Assembly (NCBI GenBank): GCA_023159155.1
Contig: JAJNNX010000026.1
Location: forward strand, 558,001-622,000
Length of the DNA: 64,000 nucleotides
DNA from: Ustulina deusta
Taxonomy: Eukaryota; Ascomycota; Sordariomycetes; Xylariales; Xylariaceae
Direction of reading: 5' to 3'
The position numbers were made by a program, and so were the translations under genes. The notes beneath the pieces are model-generated. The model searched no databases. It was not told where the DNA came from and saw only the letters and a list, made by a program, of their open reading frames with translations. Positions 48,285-59,764 of this stretch are shown piece after piece (position 1 is the first letter of the stretch; every line of letters begins with the position of its first letter).

Positions 48285-49743
48285 ATGGCGCCTGCACCAA
48301 TTGATGAGCGGATTGTCGACGTGGCAGAGCCTATCAAGGACACACTAGGACTTCCGCAGACGACCGTCTTGCGACTCAAGAAGGGCGGCGTCGACCTTTC
48401 CAACGGATATCCGTACCGACCATCTCGGCCGCTCTACTTGCAAGATGTCCTTGAAATCCGCAACAAGGAGTGGGTCCACAATGATGCCGGAGCCCGGGCC
48501 GACAAGTCGAAGTCGGCTCTGCTCTCCGCCGCGACCAAGGTCACAGATCTCACGACACACATCGGTACCGAGATCGAGGGAATCCAACTAAAAGACCTCA
48601 CCGATCAGCAGAGAGACGAGCTTGCGCTTCTGATCGCCGAGCGCAGCGTCGTCTTCTTCCGCAACCAGGATTTATCCCCTCAGCAACAGCTCGAGCTGGG
48701 GAAGCACTACGGCGTGCCTGAGATCCATGTAAGGCGTGATCCCTCGCACTCAAAATCATGTCTCGACTAACTGATCTCCGTCAGCCTCAAGTTCCACAGG
48801 TACCAGGCGAGCTCGGGGTAACGGTGATCTGGCCAGACTTGCAAGCAACGGAACGGCAAGCCAAGTGAGTAGGCTGGAGTCCTTTATTAAGCCCTTCCCC
48901 GTCGACCTACCTTGGGAGCATCAGATACCTAACCATGGAGTTCCTACCCCCCCACGCTTCCGAAATACTTGATATTGATGATGCCCTAAATTGCAATGAA
49001 TTACTGACTCTGGCTTCTCCAATAGCTTCCGCAACCCGGGCGGCGCATCGCGTTGGCACACTGACTTAGTCCACGAGCTGCAGCCAGCGGGGATTACTCA
49101 CCTGCACAACGACACGGTGCCGCCGGTAGGCGGCGACACGCTCTGGGCGAGCGGGTATGCGGCGTACGAGAAGCTATCTCCCGGGTTCCGCAAGATCATC
49201 GACGGAAAGTATGCCGTGTACCAGTCCGCGCACAAGTACCTGGACCGCGACGACCCGTCTTCCGGGCCGAAGAACATCGAGCGCGTGCACCCGCTCGTCC
49301 GCGTGCATCCGGCGACCGGCTGGAAAGCGCTCTGGGTCAATCGGGCCATGACGGACCGAATCGTGGGCTTAGACCGCGGGGAAAGCGATGCGATTCTGAA
49401 CTATCTGTACCACGTGTACGAGGACAACGTCGACATTCAGGTCCGGTTCAAGTGGACGCCGGGTACGAGCGCACTATGGGATAACAGGTGAGACGGCCCC
49501 GTCGTCCGAAGCATATTTGAGATAAGACACTCGTGACTGACGTGGAATGCCCGAGCTAGAATCACGATACACAATGCGAGCTGGGACTATGGCGGCCGAC
49601 ACCCGAGGCACGGGACGCGTGTCACGTCGCTCGCGGAGAAACCCTTCTTCGACCCCACGGCCCCGACGAGGCGGGAGGCTCTTGGTTTATTGGATGCGAG
49701 CGAGCTGCGCGAGAAAGAGCAGCAGGTTGACGGGCCCTTGTAA
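48285..49743 (+). CDS. TauD/TfdA-family Fe(II)/2-oxoglutarate-dependent dioxygenase
   Basis: Four exons (48285-48728, 48785-48864, 49026-49487, 49560-49743) give 389 aa, the usual size for fungal sulfonate-dioxygenase-like proteins. The start is the first ATG (MAPAPIDERI). Key pieces are GTEIEGIQLKDLTDQQRDEL and ERSVVFFRNQDL; the iron motif H186-T-D188 in RWHTDLVHE; GDTLWASGYAAYEKLSP; HPATGWKALWVN; and, after the last intron, DNRITIHNASWDY with distal His 333. RHGTRV follows with Arg 349, which should bind 2-oxoglutarate. All three iron ligands and the Arg are present, so it should be active. The family oxidises taurine, other sulfonates, phenoxy acids or related small acids; the substrate is not visible. 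It is paired with the divergent MFS permease. Confidence 0.92.
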
Positions 49744-51868
49744 ACCTGTCATGATTGCAACACTATTGCTGCGAGTTTCTGCCATGTTTAAGGATTGGCT
49801 GTGATGTAATTATCCATAGTATAGCAAGGAATTCGGAGGTAATTGGATGGAGCTGTCAGACATACAAACCCACTGGGAACAAACTGTCGGTGTCTACTAA
49901 ATCCTATTTCTTCCCGAAACCTGGTGAGCTGACAGCACAGCCAGACGTTTTGATTAACAGACTGGAGGGGCATTAGTTCCCAGTTGTTTCTCTTCCTTGT
50001 TAATTTTTGTACCGTGTCATTCGTAGTGTAGTCTCTTTTTTCAAAGGCTTTCTTGTATTGTTATTCCTACCGACCATAAAACCCTACCGATCTTTTCCCT
50101 TTGATTTTCTCTTGTTCCCTCTTTCATTTCTCCTTAAATTTAATTTGACATATAAAATACTCTAGTGCTCCCGTTGATAACGTTGTAGAGGTGTAGCTAT
50201 AGGATTGTAGACATATAATAAAGGGGATATTAGATTTGCTTTGGATTAACGGCATCAACTAGTTTTATAGAGTGTGTTTAATATATATTACATGGTAACC
50301 TAATTTCAGTTTTAGTTAAGTCAACCCTTGTCCAGCCTGTTGACTTGTTTAGTGCCCTACGCTTACTCCACAACATGCGTAACATCTTTCTAGTATCACA
50401 TCTTGTGTTGACTGTCAGTCAACCAATTCTACAAACCGTCTCTCGAATAGGTCTGTTGTCCATGCTCTCTGCATTCCATGGATTCCTCGTCATGGTGTCG
50501 TCCAGCTCGTCCAAATATTTCACCTCAACATTGGATAAAGGGATTGCTGTAGCCATTCTTGCCCGTTGATTATCTTCAATAGGTCCATTAATCGGATTAT
50601 CACTAGTGATGTACGTACGTGGAGCTTCAACAAGTTGATAAGGGCACTTAACAGGCTTTAATGAGGTACTATAGACCCAAGTACTTACAAGCGCCACAAC
50701 GATCAGCTAGTCGTCAATCCAGAAGCGCACCTCGGTCGTCCAACGCCACCGAAACCGGAGCACGATGATAATGACGGCTAAGAAGAAGGATATGATTCTA
50801 GCCGTATAGAGATCTGGCTGACGGTGTTATGATACTCCTCCCTGGAACGAAGGAAGGATAAACAAAGGAAAGATATGTATGTATATAAGCCAAGGACTAA
50901 CCTACGAAGGTATCCAGACCCTCCGAGCAACAACATGAATCTATGGCCCCTATATTATTTGACCTATGAGATCATGACAGACGGGTTTCCCAGGGGTTAA
51001 CCGCGCGCGATAAGCGCATGATTATCCAATCACGCTATCATCGCAACAACGAGGCATATTGCATTCAAGAGTGGGGATGTCGTGCCAAAGGAAGAGTAGG
51101 CAACTGTATTAGGGAGATAATAGATGCCATAACATATTATCTCTGGCCCATATCTGGCGCAAAACCCCACTATTTCACTCATTCGAAATTTCTTGCGGGC
51201 AGCTAAAATTTGACCTTTTCCAGAGCAGAATGCATGGGTGATACTGTGTTCCGTTGTCGTTTATTTGATTTGTTGAAACGGAGCTGAGAATAGAGTTCTA
51301 CAATAATTGTAAACAAATATAGTAAAATTGTCGAGTGAGTTTGTCCCAAGACCTGTAGACGAATGTTTAGCGTTGCCATTCGTAGACACAGGTTGCTAAG
51401 TGAATTGGCAGCAATTTAAAATAGCGAACGAGCTTGAAAACAACTGGCCACTCTTGTATACAACAGAATTTGATCGTACAAGTGTGTAGATATGCAGTGT
51501 TTCTGAGATAACTGGTCGTTTCAAGGGAACTACATGCAGCATAAAGACGATGTAACATCTCCAGACTTCAGGGAAATTCATTTGCCCAAGCTAGTTCAGA
51601 TGGGGTTTCTACATTGTATACACCAAAAATTCAAGCTGAGATCCGGCATCAACAGTAACATGAAATACGGAGAGGCTTATTTAATATGTATGCAACGACT
51701 TGGTGAATCCCATCGTGTGCAACAACGAAAACACCTGATTTCCAAAATTTTTCGTTCTATGCACATCTATCGAATGCTTCCTTTGGCACAACCCATAACT
51801 TTTAACTATACATGACAATGCCACAGCCCTTCATCATGCATGCCTGCAAGGCCATGGTGCGACTTCAG
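49744..51868. other. Intergenic region, no convincing gene
   Basis: 2.1 kb between the 3' ends of the dioxygenase (+) and glucosidase II alpha (-). T-rich 3' flank at 49980-50160. Frames up to 93 codons lack any family resemblance. A patch at 50400-50800 may be an old repeat. No RNA gene was recognised. Confidence 0.4.
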
Positions 51869-54800
51869 CTAAGCGAAATCGAGAGTCCAATCGGCCCCAA
51901 TCCTCGCCCCAACACGTCCGACAATGGCGAAGGAACCCCGATTTGCATCGCCCTTGAAATATTCCAGTTTCACTGTAGACTGTTTGCCCTCAGTCTCTAG
52001 TTGAATCTCCTTTTTATCGGCCCAAGACGAAGGTGCGCCAACAACGATGATCTTGTCAACGGCGACATCATGCATGCTTTTCAGCCAGTCACCCTTAATG
52101 CTCTTGATATCGCGGCCATCAGCATCAGTTGAGGTAAATTTAGATCCTTCTAACTTGAAAGTACGATGGATGTACTCGCCCTTCTGATAATTGAAGGAGT
52201 CGCCGTCATCGGCATATAGTTGACCCTCAGCTGAGCCGTCCTTGCCAACCGCGACCACCAGGGTGTAATCATCAAATCTCATCAGTTGGACAGAGCGACG
52301 GGGAGTGTCTCGACGAGGGAAAATATGACCGCCCTGCATTAGGATGGGAATGCTCTCAATAGGAGCGTCTATCGTTATAGTCTTCCCCTTTGCTGTTGGC
52401 AATTGCTTGTAGGTGAAATAGTTGTAGTAGACCTCATCATCCGGGATATAGATGTCTTCAGTTGTCTTGCCCTTCTCGACTACAGGTTTAACAAGAATTC
52501 CAGTCGAACCAACAAAGAATTGATCATCAATGCCGAAACCGCCTTCGCTGCTAGGATGCGTCCAGTACATTGGTCGAATGATGGGGCTGCCGTCCTGGTG
52601 CGCTTGTTGAAATGCCGTATACCAAGCAGGTATCAAACTGTAACGAAGGCGAAGAGCTGAAGTAACGATGGCCCGATGTGGTTCTGCAAGCAGGTAAGGC
52701 TCTCGGCGCCTGGCATCAATGTGGGCGTGGCCGCGGAGGAATGGATAGAAAGCACCAGCCTGGTACCAGCGACTCTGCAGCTCGGCGTCAGGGTTGCCGA
52801 AAAAGCCGGCAACATCGGCTCCGGCAAAAGGGAATCCTGATACACCCTGGTTCAGGATCATGGGAATTGAAGCTCCCAAGTGTTCCCAACTGGCTTGGTT
52901 ATCACCAGTCCACATGGCGCCAAGACGCTGGGAACCTGCGTAGAATGATCGAGTGAGGACAAACGGGCGGCGAAGTTCTCCCTTCTTGCGGGATAGGAGA
53001 GCCTCGTAGGTGGCGCTCTGATAGGTTAGGCCGTTGAGGTTGTGAACGTCCCGGTGTTCCCAGGAGCCATAGTGTAGATTGTCTCTTGGCATTGTCACCT
53101 CCGGCCCATTGAACACCGATGGCTCGTTCATGTCATTCCATATCCAAGTATTTTCCATGGTTCCCTTAAACTTGTTGTATTTGAATAATGATTTCCACCA
53201 TTTGATAGTGGATGGATTGAAGCAATCGACCCACATGGATGAACCGGGCCAACACCAACCGTCAAAGTCTTTGCCCTCCTTGTTCTTCACGGCCAGGCCA
53301 TTTGCTTTGAGCTCGTCGACTACTGAATAGCTACCTATGTTTTTAATGTGAGGGTCAATGATGACGACCAGCTTCCTCCCATGGGCATCTAGCTGCTGTC
53401 CCATTGAAATAGGGTCTTTGAACATGTCGTTATCCCAGGTAAAATACTTCTTGTCGTCAGTATATTCAATATCAAGCCATATGACATCGTAGGGTATTTG
53501 ATGGCGATCCATCTTTCGGTCAACTTCCTTGACATCGTCATCTGATACGTAGTTCCAGCGACATTGATGGTACCCAATTGAGAACTCCTGGGGCATCGCG
53601 GTTGTGCCCGTAAGCTCTCCAAACGCTTTGTTCACATCCCTGGGAGTAGGACCTAGAAATATGAAGAGATCCATCAGACCGGCCTCCGAAATCCAGTGGG
53701 TTTGAATGTTGGTTTCGGTCCCCTTTACAAGAGCGAGTGGATTCATTGACTGCTTAGATTTTGTGATATCAATCCAAGTCTCCGCCGCATTGAGCCAGAA
53801 AACTGCAACAGTGGAATCTTTCCTGTGGGCCTGCATCAACGGAATAGCTCCATATAGGGTCATTGGACTGTCCAGGACATATTCGAAGACATCTGAGTTA
53901 TACAGCCTGTAGGGTTCGCTGTATGCGCCATCACCGCCTCTGGTTTCTTTGAGTGACAGTGGTCCAGCATGCTCTGGGATGCCATATACATAGTCATAGC
54001 CAAAGAAGGTGATGTCGAGTGCGACGCTTTCGGGGCCACGGGGTTTAGAATCAGTATTTCCACCGAAAGTCTCATCCCACCAAGTGCTCTCGTCCTCACC
54101 CACTGGCTGAGCAGGGGATTCTTCGTTCTTCTCTTCCGTGTTTTCTTCGCCCTCCTTCTTTTCCTCGGCAGGTGGCTTCTCGACCTTGGCTCGCCAGTGC
54201 TCCAGATTCATCAGACCACGGTCGTTGAGCTTGAGCTGGGCGGAGCCATCGCGCTTGAATTCAATAGAGTAGGGATTATAGTTGATATCGGCCTCGAATG
54301 CATAATTGGGGCCATATTGAATTTTGATACCGGCCTCACCAGTGTGAGAGATTTTAGCATCGACATCTACCGTAGTTCCACCCACGATAGCCCATTTCTC
54401 GGCCTCATTATATCGTTCCTTTCTTGCTTGACTGTTGTGTCGAAGTTCAATCTTCTTCTCCTGTCGCTGTTTCTCATCCACGGTGACGCGAGCGGTGCCG
54501 GACTTGTGGAAAGAAACAGTAAGGGGCAGTTCGACGGTAGTTCCCTTGTCATCGATCGTTTTGAGAATAGTGGCGCGGAACAGGCCGTCCTTAAACGAGG
54601 CTTCGGTAGGGAGAATCGCGTATGGTGCCTGCCATGATGGTCCCTGTGCGACAGCTTTGTCGGCATAGTCTCTATTTCGTTTACAAAAGCCTGACTGGTG
54701 GCATTTCTTGAAATCATGTTCCTTGACCGCAACTATATTGAGGCTAGGCTTTAGTAACGAGGAACGGGGTCGTGTAATGCAATGTGTATGACAGGGAGAA

Positions 54801-54908
54801 ATGGGTTGTGACAAGAAACACACCTCCTAACGAAAACAATGAAAATAACACCCCCAATGCGCACAATAAAGCTGACCAGCTCGTGAATGGCTGGCCCGGT
54901 GTGCGCAT
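51869..54908 (-). CDS. GLS2: Glucosidase II alpha subunit, GH31
   Basis: The endoplasmic-reticulum enzyme that trims the two inner alpha-1,3-glucoses from N-glycans during glycoprotein folding; it acts with a beta subunit that is not in this window. Two exons (54908-54824 and 54732-51869, 91-nt intron with tactaaag branch) give 982 aa. Exon 1 encodes only the signal peptide (ALLCALGVLFSLFSLG), and the splice creates VAVKEHDFKKC, the family's conserved mature N-terminus, followed by SGFCKRNR. An acidic Glu-rich insert (EEKKEGEENTEEKNEE) lies near residue 235. The GH31 barrel shows YDVIWLDIEYTDDKKYFTW, WNDMNEPSVFNGPE with nucleophile Asp about 562, and WTGDNQASWEHL with acid/base Asp about 639. 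GVSGFPFAGADVAGFFGNP and a C-terminal beta domain follow. Essential-type housekeeping gene, apparently intact. Confidence 0.96.
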
Positions 54909-55469
54909 CTTGAATCCTAGCGGGATCCCCCAGAAGACTGGGGGGGAGTGGAAGGTCGAAGATGTCACGCAGGATGGATTACCGGCAAATGAAAGGAATC
55001 ATTGAGTTGCCAGTCACCCGAAGCAATATTATGGAGGTGTGCGTGGTCGCTTCGGCCTGTTGCAGGCAATTGGTGAGGAATGATGAGGAAATACAAGAGG
55101 ACCGTGGTTGAATGTAGATGTTGGGAAGTGGTCTGGTGAGCCGTGACAAGCTGTCCAGTACAGCAGTGTAGACACCACTCTAGTTCGAGGTGTGCTGTAG
55201 CAGCGCCTAAGTCCCCCGGTATTTAGACCCGCCAGTGGTACCTACTGTGCCATAGTGAATTGTCTTTTTGCTATGGGTCCCTTAACCCCACAGTCCCGTA
55301 CCTGCGGACTGTCTCCAGCATCCTAGGTACCGAGAAAGCCACATTTTATGAGGGGTACCTCAGCCACAGCATTCATTCATAAGGTAAGTAGGTATTATAG
55401 GGAGACAGACTAAACTCGAGTTTCTCTAACATTTTCTAACTGTGTTTATTATATTTTAAAAGCTAACCC
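54909..55469. other. Upstream region of glucosidase II alpha
   Basis: Carries the glucosidase promoter and the 3' flank of the next gene. Several short ggtacct/taggtac steps (about 55215-55345). No gene was seen. Confidence 0.45.
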
Positions 55470-56709
55470 TCAAGACTTATCACAGAAATCCCGGTAAGCA
55501 GAAAACATAAGCACTGCGAAGCTCTGTGCTTCAGGGCTTGCTGTCGCGGGCGTCCTGTCGCTCCAATTCAACGGATTAATCACAGGACTTAACAAGCCAT
55601 CCTCGCTAATCCTCGCCACCACCTCCTCCCTCTTCCCATTCGCCCACGCCACGTACCCGTCCCCGAAAGCCCCCGGCTCCAGCTTCGCCATGCGATACGT
55701 CGTCGCAGCCAGCAGCGTCGTGCCGCTCAGCTCCCCGAACCAACTCGTGTCATTGAGGTAATTCCGCAGCAGCGGCTCCTCGGGCTCCGCCTTGTCGAGC
55801 GCAATAGCTGCGTCCAGGATGTCCCGTATAGCGGCCGTCAAACCGTCCAGATCGGACGCCAGCGCGCTCGCCCACGGTGACTTTCTCGCTGTCGCGAGAA
55901 CCCGCGCCATTCCCGCGGCAGCCCACGCATTCCCTGTGCTCCAGATCCCTAGGTCCTGATTTTGGGGCCCGATAATGTGGTGCCAGAGCCCTGCCGCGTC
56001 GGCGTCGTGAGGCACAACGAGCACATCGCGGTATAGGAGACATTGCTCCACAGCGACGCGCAGTAAGGTCTGGTTCGCGTCTTGGATGGCCCAGTACGCC
56101 AGTGCGGGAGGGACCATGTAGATGAAATCGGCCCAGAGCTCGGCGTAGTCTTCGCGGTGGCTGATGGCACCGTTGGACCAGCGGGGCACGGCGGTGAGGA
56201 GGTGTTGGATTTGGCGGTCGGCTGCCGAGAGGAAGGGCGATTGAGTTTGGCCGATGAGGATGGCGGACACGGCTAGGGATGCCGGGTCTCCTGCGGCGCC
56301 TGATGACCGTCACGAAGAATTGTCAGTTCAGCTTGATCCGCCGATTACGTGTCACTCAACTCAGTGAATTGGGGTGTCTTGCGTACCATCACCATCGACG
56401 AGAGTCATCGAGTTGGTCCAGATGTGCGGTTGGGCGTACGAAAGTGACTCGACCTGGTCGACCTGCACAATGGGGATCTTGCCATCCGGGAAAGGAGATG
56501 CGCCGAACACAGATAAGTCCGGGTTGTACCACTCCAGTAACGACTCGGAGAATGCACCAAACTCCCAGCTGTGCGTAGCCAGGAGATAGCCCTGCGAGAT
56601 CACTTTGGATACAATTCCAAGCGACATTGTCGAAGTGTCCGGTTTGAGACGGTCTAGAATGGTCGCTGGGTATCTCGCAAACAGGGATTCGGATTCAACG
56701 AAGGCTGGC
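55470..56709 (-). CDS. Six-hairpin glycosidase-like protein, 5' end unresolved
   Basis: Two exons are clear: 56709-56387 and 56299-55470 (87-nt intron). From the first in-frame ATG (56627) they give 356 aa. The sequence has the six-hairpin (alpha6/alpha6) look of GH88/GH105-type enzymes and fungal relatives: SWEFGAFSESLLEWYNP, SYAQPHIWTNSMTLVDGDG, YAELWADFIYMVPPALAYWA, LWHHIIGPQNQDLGIWSTGNAWAAAGMARVL (one run, shown by parts), and NYLNDTSWFGELSGTTLLAA. The upstream stretch PAFVESESLFARYP is homologous-looking and sits behind a good 3' splice site (gtgtag). The next exon upstream, however, quickly meets a TAG, and no signal peptide is found. Either a further small exon was missed or the gene has lost its start. 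Substrate unknown. Confidence 0.65.
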
Positions 56710-59250
56710 CTACACCAATATATTGACGTGCAGCTACCCCAGCTAGGAGCATACAACTTACCCCTGCAGCGTCCAGGAACTACACTACCTACAGTAGGTG
56801 ATAATCGTGTATTCTAGCAGAGCAAGGGGGGTCTGCTAGCAATTTGTCATGACCACCCCTTCGGAGGTAAGTACATCAACATTGGGTGGGAGACAGGGCG
56901 CTCGTACAATACAGCTTTATTCGTATAGTAGTGTAGACAAGTTTAGTTTAACAGTAAAAGGGTTATAAAAAAGGTTGCATGGTCTACATAGAATAGGAAC
57001 CGGGGTTTTCCTATTTGAACATTACAATCGCAATCTACTTGTGGCCGGCTGTCTAAGATAGTGTAGTGGGTGTCCATCAGCATTTGAAGCGTCTAGAGGC
57101 AAAAAACTTCTATGCCGATCTGTCAGCTTATTTTATGATATTGACCAATTCATAAATTTTTTCTGACCCTTTACGTAAAGAGGAGCAACAGTATCCTGTC
57201 TAGTCCCATCCCGTTCTGGGATGCCCACCGTCCATCTTCGACGGATGAACTCCGTACGTAACATGTCGGTGGCTTTCGCAGAGGTTGATCTAGTCAGGCA
57301 GAATAAAATAGTCTTATAGAAAAAAAATCGAAGCTCCCAAAAGATGCTTGTGATATCCAATCCGCAGTTATTGCCGAAGTCCTTACCTGCCAGAAAGGCA
57401 TGGCTGTGAGCGGTTGTTAGTGAGCCCATCAGAGTCTTGCATTCATCAGCCTGTAAATGTAACACACCACGCAGATAATCGATCGATAGCGTAGAGGTGA
57501 GAGTCCTGCAATGCCGGATCACATGTAGCTTTTAGACGCTTCTTGGAGACGCTGAAATGTAGACGGCCTACTTAGTTTTGCTTTCGATCTGCTTGTTTGT
57601 ATAGCTCGGCCACGATGCTGATAGCATCTTTCTTGATCCCGGCATGCGCTTGTATCCATTAGCAGGCGCAGCGACGGGCATGGACCCGGTAAACAACTTC
57701 TGCAAGTAAGAGGAACAAGGGAAAGGAATTGGGCATATTCCTGCTTAATGCGTCTTGGAGAGCCTCGACTTTCCATCACAACTTGAGCTAACGCGGGGAG
57801 TAGCCGTAGCCGATGGTATCACCAGAGCCAAATCAAGAATGATGTTCTATTCGTCGATGGGGGGCATTGCGACCTATTCTAAAAGACAACAATTCGATAA
57901 CGTCCGTTGAATATGCCCAGCTCTCCAGACCTCCTAGATGCCTGCTGACCCTACTTCGTGAAGCGAAAATCCCATGATGACCGACTCAGCTATACTGGTC
58001 CAGTAACAGTCGGCACCAGTAAGCGCGACATTATTTCCCCTTCCCATTACATCTAACCGAGACTCACTTATCAGACAACTACGTCATCACCGTGAACTTA
58101 AGCGTATCATGGGATTGGAAAACCAACATCAGTGAAAAGTGTGTCGAAAGACAGTGCCATTAGGAACATCGAACACTATCCCAATAGTCCAGTCTGGCGT
58201 TCTTTTCCAAGGCAATCTAGATGACCCTCAGATCTATCTCTACGGCTTAAAAGCGTCAATCAAAGTTGCATAGCTTGCCTTGTACAGTTCTAGACCCCTC
58301 CCAAATAACTTTTTAGATCTAGCGGGATTCAGGCCACAATATTCTAGATATTTCTTAAGTCAATTGCGAACTAAGGTCAGAAATAATTGTAGGCCTAGAC
58401 AAGTTGCTATTATCTCTTGCCGAGTAGGCAAAGCGATTTTCTGTCCCATGTTCTCACCGGTCCGTTAGAAAATCCAGACGATAAGGTCATAATGATTCCT
58501 GGCAATAAACTTGTGAAAGTACACAGAGCGGAAGTACCACCCTCTCGGCGTCGAACAGGCCAACCTGCCAACACAAGAAACCAAGTTCTACGCTCTTGGT
58601 GCTGAATGAGAATCTTAGAAGTTACTCGAACGCCGAAAGCGAACATAAAGAAATCTGCCTAATGCTGGTGATTACTTACCTAGGCAATAGAAGGGCCCGG
58701 AGGGGTAATCCAAGATCCGTTCTTTGTTAACGATAACCAAAAAAACAAACTGGAACTCGCAGCTCAGCCTGATCCAAGTTTTCAAATCTCACGCAGCATT
58801 CTTGCTGTCCGCTGTACCACATTCCCTTGGCTCGAGCTCTGTTGTGGCTTTCATACTCTGACGCCAACTTCCCGGGGACGATTGCAGGATCAGCTGTCAT
58901 AAAGCAAGATATTATAGTAAGCAGTGAACTAGTAGTCGGAACGCGGCAGAACGATTCAGGGGAATAGATAGAGCGACCGCCGCGGGTCGGGTAACACGAG
59001 GCCGACGATGTCGCGGTGCTGGGATAAGCTGGTCGGCTTTGTGTCGGTGTACTGAAGTGGACTGGCTACCCCTATATACGCAGAGATAACTAGTTGAACT
59101 TACGCTTCCGCGCAAGTTGAAGGTGTGGTTTCTTAAGGAATTAGTTGACCAGTCGATAATTAAAGGGATTCGACGATTGTACAGTGAAAAATTACCGTAA
59201 AAGGTAAAATCCACGAAAAATGAGGCTACATAAGTACAGTAGGCCAGGTC
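56710..59250. other. 2.5 kb without a supportable gene
   Basis: Only short frames without domains occur on both strands (for example 57133-57522 and 58912-59457 minus). The 58280-58420 part is AT-rich. No repeat structure or RNA gene is recognisable by eye. Confidence 0.4.
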
Positions 59251-59570
59251 CTGACGTGGGTGGGCGTGCATTACTTCTCGACCCCCGGGCCCGAAGCGGC
59301 GGGCAACGCGTACTATGCGATGGAGCACAGTCGCCCGCCTGTATTTGCTGCCGCTGCGGAGTAACGTCGACGTGCCGTTTAGCGTCGCGAGATTCCAGAA
59401 TGACCTAGTCTTAGCCCCGAGACTGTGGAATCGTACGCTCGGTCCCGCCGTATACAAGCACGAGTATGAGAAGGGTGGGCATTTCGCGGCTTAGGAGAGG
59501 CCGGACGCAGTCATCGCGGACTTGCGACGAATGTTTAGCAACAACGGCCCGGCCTTTGAGTTTATACGAT
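59251..59570 (+). pseudogene. Epoxide hydrolase (alpha/beta fold) C-terminal fragment
   Basis: LTWVGVHYFSTPGPEAAGNAYYAMEH matches, in two halves, the lid/cap region wording (WxxxYWFSTPGPxA) of fungal epoxide hydrolases. A frameshift follows. A second frame reads NVDVPFSVARFQNDLVLAPRLWNRTLGP, then VYKHEYEKGGHFAA with a TAG at 59492-59494 where the family has Trp, then ERPDAVIADLRRMF. KGGHFAAxERP contains the catalytic His of the alpha/beta-hydrolase triad. The N-terminal two thirds with the nucleophile Asp are absent. TGG-to-TAG is a G-to-A change as made by RIP. It is a relic of an enzyme that opened epoxides to diols. Confidence 0.72.
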
Positions 59571-59764
59571 CGATAGTCTCGTTGCAGGGGCAGAGTGGGT
59601 AGAAGCAGAATGGGATCAAGCATAAGTTGTGTCAAGAGTGATTGGTGAAGCACATATGGATTTTGGAAGCGTTCTCCGCTTTTGGAAGGAATGGATCGAT
59701 CAAGAGGTCGATATCATTAGGTTAAATTAGTTTAGTACTCTATATATACCCTACCTGAGCATCG
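59571..59764. other. Short spacer
   Basis: Between the epoxide hydrolase relic and the stop codon of the membrane protein. A ctatatatacccta stretch at 59740-59753 is the only notable feature. Confidence 0.4.

Noticed and set aside
34762..49743. Secondary-metabolite gene cluster (P450, MFS, dioxygenase, BTB)
   Set aside because: No PKS, NRPS, terpene cyclase or DMATS backbone gene is present. The P450 is a broken pseudogene, about 10 kb from the MFS/dioxygenase pair.
53969..54637. A 222-codon plus-strand open frame
   Set aside because: It lies wholly antisense to the conserved coding exon of glucosidase II alpha; it is a shadow of GC-biased codons with no family features.
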